Assembly: GCA_016617855.1 (NCBI GenBank)
Contig: JAECUM010012947.1
Coordinates: forward strand, 45,847-109,846
Length of the DNA: 64,000 bases
Reading direction: 5' to 3'
From: Megalonaias nervosa
Lineage: Eukaryota; Mollusca; Bivalvia; Unionida; Unionidae
Within the stretch, counting starts at the first letter, position 1. Each line of letters starts with the position of its first letter. Below are positions 21,547-33,390 of the stretch, in pieces. The translations under genes were made by a program, and so were the position numbers. The notes below the pieces were generated by a model that was given only the letters and a program-made list of their open reading frames with translations, was not told where the DNA came from and searched no databases.

Positions 21547-22580
21547 TTAATCACTGTGGTAATTGTCCGTAATTTCATCGACGAGTTCCCGGTAAACATT
21601 AATGTCCATGCTACTGCCTGTAAATAATCGTTGACAAATTGATGCTATCTCGTTGATGATCTCAGTAGAGTTATTACCAGCTCGTTTTCCACCAATCAGA
21701 ATTTCTAGTCGATCAACATCAGCAAGAATGTTATCCAGACATGGAGTAATAAGACCACTTCCTTGAGTACCAATACCACTTCCAGTTGCGCCGGGAGCGT
21801 CTTGCCATTCTTCCTCACTTAATATTTGACTGGCTGCTCTTTTTTGTTGTGGTTGTTGTTGTTGTACTTTTCGCTGCAGCTGTTTTATTTCTTGTTGTTT
21901 TTTTTTTTTTTGTCGTTGTGATATTTGTTTTTGTCGTTGCTCTGGTGGTAGTTGTATCTATGAAATATAATTATCTATTGCATGAATATATTGAATATAT
22001 TTTGAATCGCTGTTTCGAGCTTGATCAACGTTGTAGTATATGCGAAATATCCATTTGTACCAATTTTCACGACTCACAGAATCATCAGCATATTCAGGTT
22101 TTAAAAGTTGTTTTCGACTATCATAACTTTTCACAGCACTCGCAGCTAATTGTTTTATATTTTTGGCCTGTCTGATATTATTAATAACATCTTCGCTAAA
22201 TTTATCAATCAGATTAACCTTGGCTCGTGCTTGTTCTGGTTCTAGTTTATCACCCTCAGCTTGGTCTGCATCTTCAGGTATTTCCGGGGTTGGCATCGCA
22301 GTAGCTATTTTCTCCGGAAGTTCTTGTAAAATCTTTTTTGTCTTCTTAGTTCGCTCTGCTATTTTTTCAGTTACCGCAGCGGTTTTTTGTAATTTTGGAA
22401 CAATATCTTTAGTAGTCTTTGTAACAGGTTTAAATAATTCTTCTGCGGATTCTGCAAATTCCACCTGAGATTCCTTACGTGCTTGTAGTTTTTGTTTGAC
22501 AGAATCTCTCACGGGTATATATTTTTTGATTGCCTCTAGTCGCTCTCGAGCTAACCTTGCTGAGTGAGATCACCAATCAT
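21547..22580 (-). pseudogene. Coiled-coil, glutamine-rich Polinton late protein, broken by a stop
   Basis: The frame is readable from about 22580 (a TGA lies at the W-rich start near 22571). It continues through RLARERLEAIKKYIP, a long charged helical part (TEKIAERTKKTKKILQELPE) and ENWYKWIFRIYYNVDQ to a TAG at 21958-21960. The same frame then continues with a Q/K-rich coiled coil, EEEWQDAPGATGSGIG and a helical end, stopping at 21547. It opens the minus-strand late block next to the right terminal repeat. Function not recognised. Confidence 0.6.
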
Positions 22581-22606
22581 TATTGATATAATAGTTATTT
22601 AATTAC

Positions 22607-22855
22607 AGCAGCAGAGAAGCCAACGACAACATGTGTGTGTGCGCGTCGCAAACGAACACGCCTACGATTTGAAAATAAAATTGTCAGCGCGGGGTAACAA
22701 AACAGCAATTGGATCTGTTTCCCTTTGTATGAGAATATACTCGGTTAGAGGTTTCTGTTTTCGATTATTGACCTTATTTTTCAGTATTCGTAGAACCCTT
22801 ATTTTTACAAACGGAGCCCTCTATCAAAGTTGTAGGGTTCAGCTTCTCTGCTGCT
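22607..22855 (-). repeat. Right terminal inverted repeat of the Polinton
   Basis: About 249 bp, reverse-complementary to 7053-7294. Inner edge AGCAGCAGAGAAGCC at 22607, outer edge ...GGCTTCTCTGCTGCT-like, read as AGCTTCTCTGCTGCT, ending at 22855. Confidence 0.93.
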
Positions 22856-22947
22856 AGACTCCATATTTTTCATACCGATCCGTTGAAATCTGTTAAACTA
22901 GTTGTGTTTAAGATTCTGTCATACTCAGCATTCAGCTGCAATGAGGG

Positions 22948-23185
22948 ACAACTGGGGGCCGAGTAGTCTAAAGCGCTCGAGTTTACCGATCACTGCCATC
23001 TCACCTCTGTACACGTGGGTTCGAGTCTGGGGCTTGGCCTATGTGTGTACGTGAGTAAGCTTGCCAGTAGATTCCCGTGGGTTGGTGGTTCTTACTGCGG
23101 TTTTCTCGGGTTCTTCCACCAGTTATACGACAGCCATATATAGCCAGTCGTGTGCTGAAAAACGGCGTTAAACTCACAACAATAA
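22948..23185 (+). repeat. tRNA-derived SINE (third type)
   Basis: Head GGGGGCCGAGTAGTCTAAAG (A-box-like) and GTGGGTTCGAGTC (B-box). The body is CCCGTGGGTTGGTGGTTCTTACTGCGG and ends CTGAAAAACGGCGTTAAACTCACAA, a tail typical of molluscan SINEs. It lies 90 bp outside the Polinton. Confidence 0.78.
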
Positions 23186-24133
23186 TGGCTGCAAATAAAA
23201 ACGGCCAATAAATCTTTAAGAAATTGCGGCAGCGCAGTGATTTCTTAATATGCACATCTTTCGATGACGACCAAACCATTTACCAAGTTTCACGTCGGTC
23301 CATTCAACAACACAAACATGTGTAATACTAATTGTGTTTGCAAAATGTTGTCATACACTGCATTTATCTGCAAGTCGACAGGGGTAATAACTACTAATAA
23401 AAATTGCATGGTCAAAGTGTTTTTGTTTTCAACATGCACATCATCGGTGATGACCAGAATAATTTCAAAATGGCATGGCAAATTTTGTGCCAGACACACG
23501 GATAGACACGAGAATTGCTATGTGATCCTGCTTCTATAGACGCGGGAGTATAATTATATCAGAACGTAAATATTGACGGGATATTACCAGTTAAATGTTA
23601 TCTAAACGACATTTGGTGATTAGTGAAGGCATATAGTTTGTGATTAGCTTGGATTAATCTGCTTTTTATTAAAACGGTGATACCGACAAGTCCGACGAGA
23701 TCGTGTTAATTTGAAAACTCCCGTTGTGGTCAGGAATGAATCTCCCCAACGATATCCATTTTCTTTTCTATATTAATGGTACAACGTACATCGACTAAAA
23801 CAGGATATTGCAATTTTGTTTTACTGATATTAAACAACAACTTGTTTTCTATTTTTTTTTATACGACAATGCACATTCGGGAGTTGTAATTTCAAACTGG
23901 CTCTAACTATGTACTGTAGATGAGGATAATAACCACACAGAACAACTAAATTCGAAGTGGTCTTAGATTAGAAGGTAAAATTGTACTATTCCATGTGGAT
24001 TTACAAGTCGTCAAACATAGGATTTGATTAAAACATATTCTGCCAAAAGAACGCTTCAGTTGACAGTAACTCAGATGCCTCGAGAAATAAGGGTAAGTGT
24101 CTAAAATATACATCAATTTATTGCGGACACATT
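23186..24133. other. No gene seen
   Basis: AT-rich sequence between the SINE and the gypsy LTR. Short open frames on both strands show no recognisable domain. Confidence 0.5.
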
Positions 24134-24354
24134 TGTTCGATATTGTACATAGTTTGTGCGGTACGAATACATTTCTGTTATACGATGCGCAATTCCGTTG
24201 ACTGTCTAGTAGATAAGGTCAAGTTAGCCCGAATGGGAAATTCTCTCCAGAACAACTTTCAGATCAACATCGTACAAATACATACTAACAGAAGCAAGCT
24301 TGTGTTTGGCTCTTACTGTAACGCTCATATATATATGCACATGAATATGCAACA
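24134..24354 (+). repeat. 5' LTR
   Basis: Begins TGTTCGATATTGTACATAGT and ends ATATGCAACA. Blocks shared with the 3' copy include AAGGTCAAGTTAG, GGGAAATTCTCTCCAGAACA and CTTGTGTTTGGCTCTTACT. Confidence 0.88.
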
Positions 24355-24370
24355 TGGTGTCAGAAAAAAT
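24355..24370 (+). promoter_or_regulatory. Primer-binding-site-like sequence
   Basis: TGGTGTCAGAA directly follows the LTR, as expected for a tRNA primer-binding site. It begins with TGG, complementary to a CCA tRNA end, and is possibly tRNA-Leu. Confidence 0.6.
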
Positions 24371-24441
24371 ATACTAAAAATCCTGGAAGAGCAGAATATT
24401 GGCATATGGATTAAGCTGTGAATTGAACTCTGTTTTACAAA

Positions 24442-25230
24442 ATGGCATTTCAAGTCATCCCACCGGAAACATTTCATTTCTAGAGACCTGAGGAATTGCA
24501 GATATGGTAGACAAGGTTTGAAAGTTGTAAAACTGCATCTGGACTTTCTACCAGACGTGAAGAACAGCAAATTAATAAATTAATATACTCCATGAGAAAT
24601 GACCTAGATGACATTTTTTTTTCTTGTTTCAATCTTAATACTGACGGGAGTAAAAAGTACGAAACGGTGATTGAAGAATTTAAAAACTATTTCGTTGTGA
24701 AACGTAACACGATCTTCGAAAGTGCAAAATTCAGTCTGTGGAAACAAGAGGAAGGCAAAACAGTTGATAACTTCATTACAGCCCTTCATTCTCTGGAAGA
24801 GCATTGCAGCTAGGGGATATTAAAGGATGAATTGATACGTGACAGGACTGTGGTCGGCTTGAGAGACGCGAAGGTATCGAAGTTTTCAGCTGGCAAAGTT
24901 AGAATTTTCTTTTTAAACTTAATGAAAGCGTGGTAAGTTGACCTTGGAAAAAGCCGTAAAAATTGCTGTGTCCAAAAAAAAAAACATAGACTGTAAGAAG
25001 CCAAATGATTAGTGAAATAACATTGACCTGGTCAAGCACAGACACACGAAACAATTAGACAAACAAACACTGCAACATGACAAAAAACTCCAGGTAAGTT
25101 TCGGTCTAAACAGGAAAGATGTACACGATGCAGATCAGTACCAGCGCATAGTCGAGGTAAATGCTCAGCAGTGAGTGCTATTTGTCGTCGTTGCGGGAAG
25201 AAAGGACACTGGCAAAAACAATGTCTGTCA
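24442..25230 (+). pseudogene. gag: gag of the Ty3/gypsy element, broken
   Basis: Starts MAFQVIPPETFHF followed at once by TAG. The capsid-like region reads SKKYETVIEEFKNYFVVKRN and FITALHSLEEHCS, with a TAG after it, then continues in the same frame (LKDELIRDRTVVGLRDAKVS). A 47-bp segment copied from the pol gene interrupts it at 24891-24937. The CCHC zinc knuckle CRRCGKKGHWQKQC at about 25183-25225 ends the gene. Gag would package the retrotransposon RNA. Confidence 0.85.
24891..24937 (+). repeat. 47-bp segment duplicated from the RT region
   Basis: Identical to 25810-25856. At 25810 it fits the RT reading; at 24891 it interrupts gag, so this is the derived copy. Confidence 0.85.
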
Positions 25231-26416
25231 AGAATCGACGTACATGAGATGGGGAATAAAGAAGAGTTTGAGTCGGTGTATCAATTCAAAATTGACACCC
25301 GAGCTGACGTAACTGTCACCCCCGGGAATGTCCACCCCACACTAAGTCATATACCTTTGAATCCGTGTAAAAATAAGCTGTTTGGTCCAGGTCGTAAAGA
25401 ATTAAAGGTTCTAGGTTCATTCGCTGAAACTTTGTCGTGTAAAAATTTGTCTGCTACGGAAGAAATTTTTGTAGTAAGGAATCTCGTTAGGTTGTCAGCT
25501 AGGTCGCCCGGCGATTAAGACTCTAAACATTATAGAGATGCGACACGTGAATGAAGTTTTATATCGTGACACTATAAAGCGGAAATATCCGGGTTTGTTT
25601 AAAGATCTTGGCTTAATAGAGGGAGAGTACCGTATCTCTCTGTGTGAGAACGCTAAGCCGTTCACGCTTTCTGTTCCGCGTCGAGTCCATATATCATTAC
25701 TTACAAAAATCAAGCAAGAATCAGGTGACATGGAGAAAAATGGCGTAATTTTCCGTGTCGATTGTCTCAACACCTGGTGTGCAAGCATGGTAATAGTTCC
25801 TAAGTCCGATGGCAAAGTTAGAATTTTCTTTTTAAACTTAATGAAAGCGTGGTAAGAGAAAATTTTCCGCTCCCCGCAGTATACGAGTCTAGGGTTGTTA
25901 GCAGGGGATAAGTATTTTAGCAAAGTAGACGCAAACAAGGGGCTCTGGCAGGTTAAATTAGCCGAGGAGAGCAAACTGCTCACTACCTTCATATGTCTTT
26001 TAGGTCAGTATGCTTTCAATCATTTGGTCATGGGGTTATCATCCTCAAATAAGTACTTTCAGAAAAGAGTTTCACAAGTCTTAGAGGAAATAGAGGGAGT
26101 AATTTGAATGGCAGATGACATTGGCCGTACAGAACATGAACGTGACCAGAGACTTAATAGAGTTTGGTCTGCACTTAACAGTGCCAAAATCTAACACTTA
26201 ACGAAACTAAGTGTGAATTCAAGAAGTCCTCTGTGAAATTTTTAAGGCACATAGTAGGGGTTTACGGCATTTCAGCCGATCCCGACCAACTCAAAGCAAT
26301 AACTAGATTAGACCCTCCAAATGACGTGCATGATGTACGGAGCTTTCTAGTCATGGTAGCACAGCTAGGAAAATTCACCCTCAAACTATAAGCAGATTGT
26401 CTTAAGAGCATATGAC

Positions 26417-26740
26417 ACTTGTAGTGTGGATTTATTTTAATTTCTGAAATACATGCATTTTATTTCTGCAGGATGTAGTTGGGAGTTCTGACAGATGTTG
26501 CGTGACCTAATGTAACTGGAAGATCTAAAAATAACCTACCTGGAATTTGCACGGCCAACATTGAAAATATAAAAGTAACCTACCTGTAATTTGCACGGCC
26601 ACATTGAAAATAACCTACCTGAATCAAACTCGTGAACAATCTGAATTTATTAAAGTGAAAAGATGTAAATAACAACCACCAACTACAGACAGTTACTGAA
26701 TATAAAACACACACAAAAAAATATTAATAAATCACTACAG
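26417..26740. mobile_element. MITE inserted in the gypsy pol gene
   Basis: The ends are inverted: TGTAGTGTGGATTTATTTTAA on the left and AATAAATCACTACAG on the right. Internal AGATCTAAAAATAACCTACCT is the reverse complement of a block at about 14060 in the Polinton. It separates the RT-end sequence from RNase H. No coding capacity. Confidence 0.65.
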
Positions 26741-26757
26741 TAATAATGTAATCATAC

Positions 26758-26958
26758 TATGGAATCCTGTTAGGGCCAATCGCTCCATCGCTCCATCGTG
26801 TATTTCACCGGGCGATGGAGCGATGCGATGGCGCGATGAAATTACCATCGCTCCATCGCATCGCTCCATCGCTCCATTGCATCGCTTCATCGGTCCATCG
26901 CCCGGTGAAATACTACACGATGGAGCGATGGAGCGATTGACCCTAACAGGATTCCATA
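26758..26958. mobile_element. Foldback element made of CGATGGAG repeats
   Basis: A near-perfect palindrome of about 200 bp: TATGGAATCCTGTTAGGG at the left end and CCCTAACAGGATTCCATA at the right. The middle is packed with CGATGGAG/CTCCATCG words and a GGCGATGGA...TCCATCGCC pair. RNA or single-stranded DNA would form a long hairpin. GC content is well above the flanks. Non-coding; probably a foldback or MITE-like element. Confidence 0.85.
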
Positions 26959-28952
26959 TTAAACTCAAAGAATCAGTTTGGCTGGGGACCAAAGCAGCAA
27001 AATTGATTTGAACAAATCAAAAAGTTGATCACAAAAACGCCTGCTTTTGTGATCTATGATCCAATTAAGCACACTGGTTTTAATGAGTGATGCTAGCAAA
27101 TTTGGACTGGCGGTAGATTTATTTCAAGGGCAAGAAACTGTAGATTTGAAACCAGTTGCCCATGCATCTACAGCCCTTTCACCGACAGGACAGCGGTATT
27201 CTCCTATTGAGAAGGAAGCTCTAGGCGTGACATGGGGATGTGAGAAACACCGTCAGTTTCTTATTGGAATGAAGTTTCACATACAGACTGATCACAAACC
27301 TTTGATTCCATTACTTGGTTCCAAAAAAAAACCTTGAGTGATTTGACTATTAGAATAGAGCATTAGGCTGAGGTTAAAAAAGTTTTCTTACACAATATCC
27401 GATGTACCTGTAAGCAGATGCTGTTGGCAGATCTACTTTGTAGGAACCCTATTAAAGAAAACTCTTCACTAAATGACAAGAAATTCTTCCAGGAAATTGA
27501 TAAATATGACAATTTGATAATCGATAGTTGCCTGCTACAGATGCAAGATTGCGAGAAATTAGGGAAAACAGAACTTTGATCTTTTCTGTCGTACCTTGAT
27601 AAAATGTTGTCAATCAGGGTGGCTTGAAATAAAAAGTGCAGCATGTGAAATAGCTAAACTTTATTGGGGGTATAGAGAGGAAATCTCAGTCAACAAAGGT
27701 CTGCTAATGAGGTCTGACTTGTCATACCAAGTAGTATGAGCGCTGTCCAGAATACATTCAACCCACCAAGGCATAATGAAATGTAAACAGAAAGCTAATG
27801 AGTCAGTTTGGTGGTTAGGGATTAACAAGGACCTAGTTAATCTGGTTCGCTCCTGTGACATTTTTGTGCATAATTGCAAAATGATCATACAGAGCCAATG
27901 ATTGAAACTTGAAACTGATTTGTTTGTCTGGAAAGGACATACTTATCTGCTTGTCATTGATTATTACTGTAGATACATTGAACTGGCAATTCTTTTGATG
28001 CAATCAATCATTTGAAATCTATCTTGAGTCGACGCAGGTTATGTGACATTCTGATTTCAGATAACGGTCCTCAATATTAGTTGGATAGTTTCAAAGATTT
28101 AATGGCACAAAACGGTATCAAACACGTGACTAGCAGCCCAAGATATCCATTAGGCTGAGAGAGCCGTACAAACCGTAAAAAGGATTATTGAAAAAGCGGA
28201 CGATTCCTATATGGCGTTGATGATTTACTGCGCTACGTCTTCTAGCAAACGGGAATAGTCCATCCGAGCTTTTATTTGGCCGTCAAATTAAAACGTCACT
28301 CTCGCAATTACCGGAAAAACTCTCGCAATTACTGGAAAAACTCCTACTCAAGACAGTGAATGCCACAACGCTCCGGAACAAAGAAAATGAAATGCGTTTG
28401 TTCTCCAAGCAAAATTATGATGTTTCAAAACAAGCACGTACATTTCCTCTGTTAAAAGGAGACAGAGTGTATATTAAAGATATTAAAGTGTATATTCAAA
28501 CTTGACGGTAAAATAATCAGAAAAGCAGCTCGTCCGCGATCATTCATTGAAAATAAGTCTCGCAAAAGAGTCGAACGTAAAAGAAGACATTTGGCAAAAC
28601 TGCACAATAATATACAAGTGTATGAAACTGGTAATACTACATTGAAAACAATTTCCGACAAACAACGGTGTTTACAGAATTTAATACATCATTGCCTGAC
28701 CAGCAGAACAATGATCAAAACCTTTATGTCACTAGATCTGAGAGAATTTCGAAGCCGCCAGAAAGATTATACCTGTAGATGAGAATTAGATTTGCTCTCA
28801 TCAGGCTGATAAAAACCATTTAAGTGGAACTGTCAGTGATAGGACAGACTGAAGCAAGAAATGCCCGAGCAAACTGGCAAGAGTAAGAAGAAAGAATGAG
28901 ACATTTGTCTTCAACCGTGTTCATTCACAAACAGAATGAAGGAATTATAAAT

Positions 28953-29281
28953 TGTTATGTGTAGGTTCGAACAATAATAACAAGAGAAAAGAGTGAAGTC
29001 AACAAGCTTTGTATATTTTAACAAAATAATTTATTTCCCTATATATACATACACACACACGTCTCCTGAAATGGAAAATAATTTAATGAAAGCAAATTAT
29101 TTACTTTTAATTATCATTACCCATCATTAATTTTATGTCTAGGCCTGTGCACTCTATGTATAGTGACTAATATGGATTTTAATTTTGATGATGTTACGTG
29201 TAGGCTCGTACAAATGAAAGAGAACAAAAGAGTGAAGTCAACAAGCTTTGTATATTTTAACAAAATAATTTCTTTCCCTAG
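28953..29281 (+). repeat. Direct repeat pair of about 85 bp
   Basis: 28953-29040 and 29193-29281 share AGAGTGAAGTCAACAAGCTTTGTATATTTTAACAAAATAATTT and a preceding TGTTA(T/C)GTGTAGG(T/C)TCG(A/T)AC. They lie between pol and the 3' LTR and may be the start of a nested insertion. Confidence 0.7.
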
Positions 29282-29953
29282 AAAACAATGTAAAAATTGG
29301 AAAATAGGACTTACGGTTTGTGAATATAATCCAAAATTTAATCCTAAAAATGAAAAATACAAGTCCTATTACTAAATAGTTCTATTAGAATCCAGGTTCG
29401 AATCTCGACGACGTTCCAATATGGAAGGCGATGACGTCAGACGTGGTCCTTGTACAAATAGAAACAATTCCTCAATTGAATCACAGTTTATAATTCCAGA
29501 ATAAATTTCCACTGAATTTCTTTCTCCCAGAATTTATAAAACAGTACACTCGTTTGGTTTTCTAGAGAATAAATTATTAAATTCCAAAAACAAATGAACT
29601 TCAAAAACAATCTGGTTTCAACAATAAAAACCTATCCGGCCTTCAAGGTTTCCAAAATACAACTGACTGACGAGCGCTCATAAAGGGTATTATATCCAAC
29701 CAAATTATCATCCCGTTCTCGCGAGATAGATTACGTGGTCTCTTAACACTTGAACAACGTAATAAGAAAAATGCAATTCGTCACGTAGCAAGAACCCCTA
29801 TCTACTCTCGCCCTGAAATAAATTTAAAAATAAAACATTGTTTATTCAGACTAGACGAAATGACCTTGGCAATAGCCAATCGTTTTTACGTAGCAGCGTA
29901 GCGCTTACACTACCGCGGACCAAGGTGAACTAAAAATATTGCTCCTGTAACAC
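29193..29953 (+). other. Possible solo LTR or nested insertion
   Basis: Begins TGTTACGTGTAGG and a matching TAACA end (CTCCTGTAACA) occurs at about 29953. No coding sequence. The TG...CA layout fits a solo LTR, but a target duplication is not clear. Confidence 0.35.
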
Positions 29954-30124
29954 GTTTTACGTCTTAGATAAACAACATTACTAAAAGAATTTCGAATCCC
30001 GTGAAAATAATCATTACAATAAAATGTAATGAAACAAAAATAAAATAAAAAAGAATTTTAAAACTAACACACAAGCAATTTAATTACATATACGTAACAA
30101 AATACACATTTTTGTTGTAAGCTT

Positions 30125-30135
30125 AAAAAGTGGGG
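30125..30135 (+). promoter_or_regulatory. Polypurine tract
   Basis: AAAAAGTGGGG immediately before the 3' LTR, the expected plus-strand primer of a gypsy element. Confidence 0.7.
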
Positions 30136-30349
30136 TGTTGGATATTGCATATAGTTTGTGCCGTACGCATTTGTTTCTGCAAGACAATACGTAGTTCCGT
30201 TGCTTGTCTAGTAGGTAAGGTCAAGTTAGTCCTCATGGGAAATTCTCTCCAGAACAGCCTTCAGATCAACATTGCACAATAACTACTAACTGAAGCTTGT
30301 GTTTGGCTCTTACTATAACGCCCATATATATGCACATAAATATGTAACA
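30136..30349 (+). repeat. 3' LTR
   Basis: Begins TGTTGGATATTGCATATAGT, ends ATATGTAACA; pairs with 24134-24354. Confidence 0.88.
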
Positions 30350-32354
30350 ACAATTGCCTGCATGAATTCCATGATTTAATGAAAGGTGAGGTCATACCTA
30401 AAAACTATCCATCATTATCAGTACAGGATTGGGGGATGATTTATCGAACTAGCATAGGTCCTGTGTGTAGATATTGGAAATACGTCACATGGCGATACGT
30501 AACGAGCGTTTTTAATTGGTTGATTGAGTGTCTTTTAACGAATAACTTCATACATAAACACGCCCGCAACGGCGGATCGAAGCTCGTTTTTGTCATAAAA
30601 CACCGAACTGAGCGGTTGTACTAGAACAAATCTATGCAACAAGGGCAATCGAAGCAGCAATATTACATTTGGAGCAAAAATCCATGGCAATAATATTATA
30701 AGAATAATTTACCCGGTTCTAGCAAATAATCTAAATTACCATTAATCCATATAAATGCGAGGGTCATATCTTCCGTATACATCAGTTCCAATCTTGGGTA
30801 TAAAAAGTCATATATAACCATAATGTTTAGAGAAAGAAATGAGGGAATTCCAGTCCTCCAATCCACCACAGGATATGTTTTGTAATGTATAAATATATGA
30901 TATAAAATGTAGTCATGATAAACTTCAAATACCCTCTTGTATCGGTGAATGTCAGTACCCACAGAGGGATAAACTCAGTTTAGCAATAAAATGCCCATGT
31001 ACGGCATGGACTCGCAGTATCCTTGAGTGCTGTTTTCAGCTTGTATATTTCCTTTTGAATAGATCTATTAAATTTCCTTTGGGTCAAGTGCTAGGCTGGG
31101 ACGAAAACGTTGACTGTAAGTCGGTAAATTAAACGTTGCAGATCAGAGAGTCAGCCATAATACATGTACATTTTTATTTTACGAGTATCTTCCTGAAAGA
31201 GAAAAGTTAACCATGTTATATGGCGTCCAATGTTTGCATTGCAGTGTCAAAGGTCGATCGTTTGCATGATCTGAAAGAGAACAATCTTCACTGACTTTTA
31301 TTGTGATATTTTTTGCGGACAATTTTTGAAGTTCATATACCGTTTATTACTTCTGCATTAGCATTAGAGAAAGTATATATTTTTTTATTGGCAAATAATA
31401 ACAGTATTAATGAAACAAAAACAATAGAAGAATATAAGAACAACTACTTGGATTATTATCTGTTAATTTGGGATTTTTTTGTAAGGCTTACTTCAGCTTT
31501 CATTCTTTTCTTCTTTCAGGTGAACAGAGTCCGACAAAAAGATAACATTCAAATATTTTTTTTATTCATAACCACCTTGTGTACGTGACTTGAGATTCTA
31601 TAATTTTGTTGTATGTAGGAAGTTTATGTCGGAGAGGTATCACTGCGAAGAATGAAATTATGGGTTTCCTTCTGCATTTTAAACTAATCTGAACCATATG
31701 TGGATGAAACAATACAGGGTATAACTGGATGCGCTAAATATTTAAAACTGATTATTAGTTTGGATGTTTGGCACTGTTATAATTGTGAGTTGATATATTA
31801 GTGAGGGCGAAGCGTGATCCATCTGCGAATGTGGATGGAATGTAGCATGTATGCGATGGTGGCTGTAACGTACTCAAGGAAGCTAAGTTACAACATTACG
31901 TACAATGTGCCCTGGAATGCCGATCAAGGTAGCTATGATTACTACACCGAAAAAAGGCAATATTAACAGGAACACAGTATCTGAAAAGAAGACACACCCC
32001 CACACACACACACCTTGCAAGTATTTTTCGCCCGAACCTTCCGGCTAATAATTTGACATAATTTTACGTTCACCTTCCATCTTTTTGTAGATAAGGCCGG
32101 GGTACTTAATCTGGACCTTTCCTTCCTCCATCTGTTCGTGTACTTTGTAAGATGACTCCTCCAGTATCGTAAGATGAAGAGACATCACTTATAGGGATGA
32201 TAGCTCATGGTTTTAGATGTATTGCACACTGGTATCGGAATTTTGAACTGGCTTGTAAGGGCGATTTTAAAGGGTAATGATTGCCAGATATGGTGGGGGC
32301 GGGAAGGACAGAGGCACAATCAAAGACTTAGAAGCTCTATGGTACTTTTAAGAG

Positions 32355-32421
<67 letters not shown>

Positions 32422-33390
32422 ACTTTCCTATTGATTTTGTAATTTAAAGAAAGACTAGTAATAAGTTATTCGAATAAGCTTATTCAATTTTCAACATACG
32501 CAGGTTAGAGTCCACTTCTGACAAGCAGTTAATAAACACCTGGCGAGATATATCACAACTACTCAGCTCATCGGAAGATAACCTCTGATTTTAATTTTAT
32601 GCTGGTATTTTCTTTCTAAATAAGAACTTTGTTTCGATACACCAGTCTCTATGGCGAATGCTACGGCGACTTTGGTGTTTGATAATTTAGAGCTAAAACA
32701 TTCAAGTCTCGGTCAGTAGTGAATGTTTGATTTTTAAGGTTGACTCTATGACACTGACAATGACTCTTCACAGGGAAATCTAAAATATGTAGCGTACTAA
32801 CATCTAGTGATGGTTCACTTAGGTATACTTTCTGCGAAGAAATTACATTGATTTGATGTAACTTAATGAGTCGAATGACATTCCAGTCTCATTTTTGACA
32901 AAGATATTCCGAATGTTAGGTATTCCAATCGGAACTATTTGTGTATCAAATTTTTCGCTACATAAATACGTTTCTTTTTTACATTTGTAAAATATAAAAC
33001 TACAATTAGAAATTCTAATGTTCAAATATTGAAAGATTTCACCAACACTAAATCTATAAGTTGTAACGTGTAATGGATAAGAAGTATTTAGAGGATTATA
33101 TTTTATAGCGACTTTAATGTGTTTGGGCTAAAATTGGATCTGACAAAACTGTCAGCAACGATAATGAATAAATGAAAGTCTGAACAACGTCTAGCTGATA
33201 AAACAATAAAATACATACCTTCAGGATTTTGCATGTACCTGAAATCAGTGCACAAAGAATACACTCCAATAATTTACTGTTTGGCTAAACGTTCTATCCC
33301 GCAATTACAGGGCCTGCCGCAAGTGTCACAACTGTGTTCTACGATAGTAGATCCTGATTGGCGTACTGCTTCCTAAGTTAGCGCTTGCGT
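30350..33390. other. No gene seen; contains a TA microsatellite
   Basis: AT-rich DNA with short open frames lacking recognisable domains. A (TA)n run lies at 32360-32418. The plus-strand frame at 31313-31588 has a hydrophobic stretch but no other support. Confidence 0.5.
32360..32418. repeat. (TA)n microsatellite
   Basis: About thirty uninterrupted TA units. Confidence 0.97.

Larger units (their letters stand above)
7053..22855. mobile_element. Polinton/Maverick element, 15.8 kb, degenerate
   Basis: It is bounded by terminal inverted repeats starting AGCAGCAGAGAAGCTGAACC and contains the hallmark Polinton set: protein-primed family B polymerase, retroviral-type integrase, A32-like packaging ATPase, Ulp1/adenain-type protease and capsid proteins. 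Size and AG...CT ends fit the class. Many genes carry stops or frameshifts, so the copy is dead. I could not find a matching 6-bp target duplication (TGTTTT on the left, AGACTC on the right), which suggests decay or end rearrangement. Confidence 0.95.
25255..28800 (+). pseudogene. pol: pol of the Ty3/gypsy element (PR-RT-RNaseH-IN), broken
   Basis: The protease active site is decayed (FKIDTRADVTVTPG near 25290). RT follows (CASMVIVPKSDGKVRI, FSKVDANKGLWQVKLAEESK, FNHLVMGLSSSNKYFQ) with a stop next to the catalytic box (EGVI, stop, MADDIG). After a MITE and a foldback insertion (26417-26958) comes RNase H (LMSDASKFGLAVDLFQGQ, GQRYSPIEKEALGV, IQTDHKPLIPL). The integrase has a zinc-finger remnant (HSTHQGIMKCKQKANE...CDIF) and a core ending AERAVQTVKRIIEKA. 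Many stops and shifts. Confidence 0.9.
24134..30349 (+). mobile_element. Ty3/gypsy LTR retrotransposon, degenerate
   Basis: Two related LTRs with TG...CA ends flank gag, zinc knuckle, protease, reverse transcriptase, RNase H and integrase remnants in the Ty3/gypsy order. Flanking 5-mers ACATT (24129-24133) and ACAAT (30350-30354) may be a decayed target duplication. The LTRs differ at many positions, so the insertion is old. Gag and pol look closest to the mag-like branch; that placement is tentative. Confidence 0.9.
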
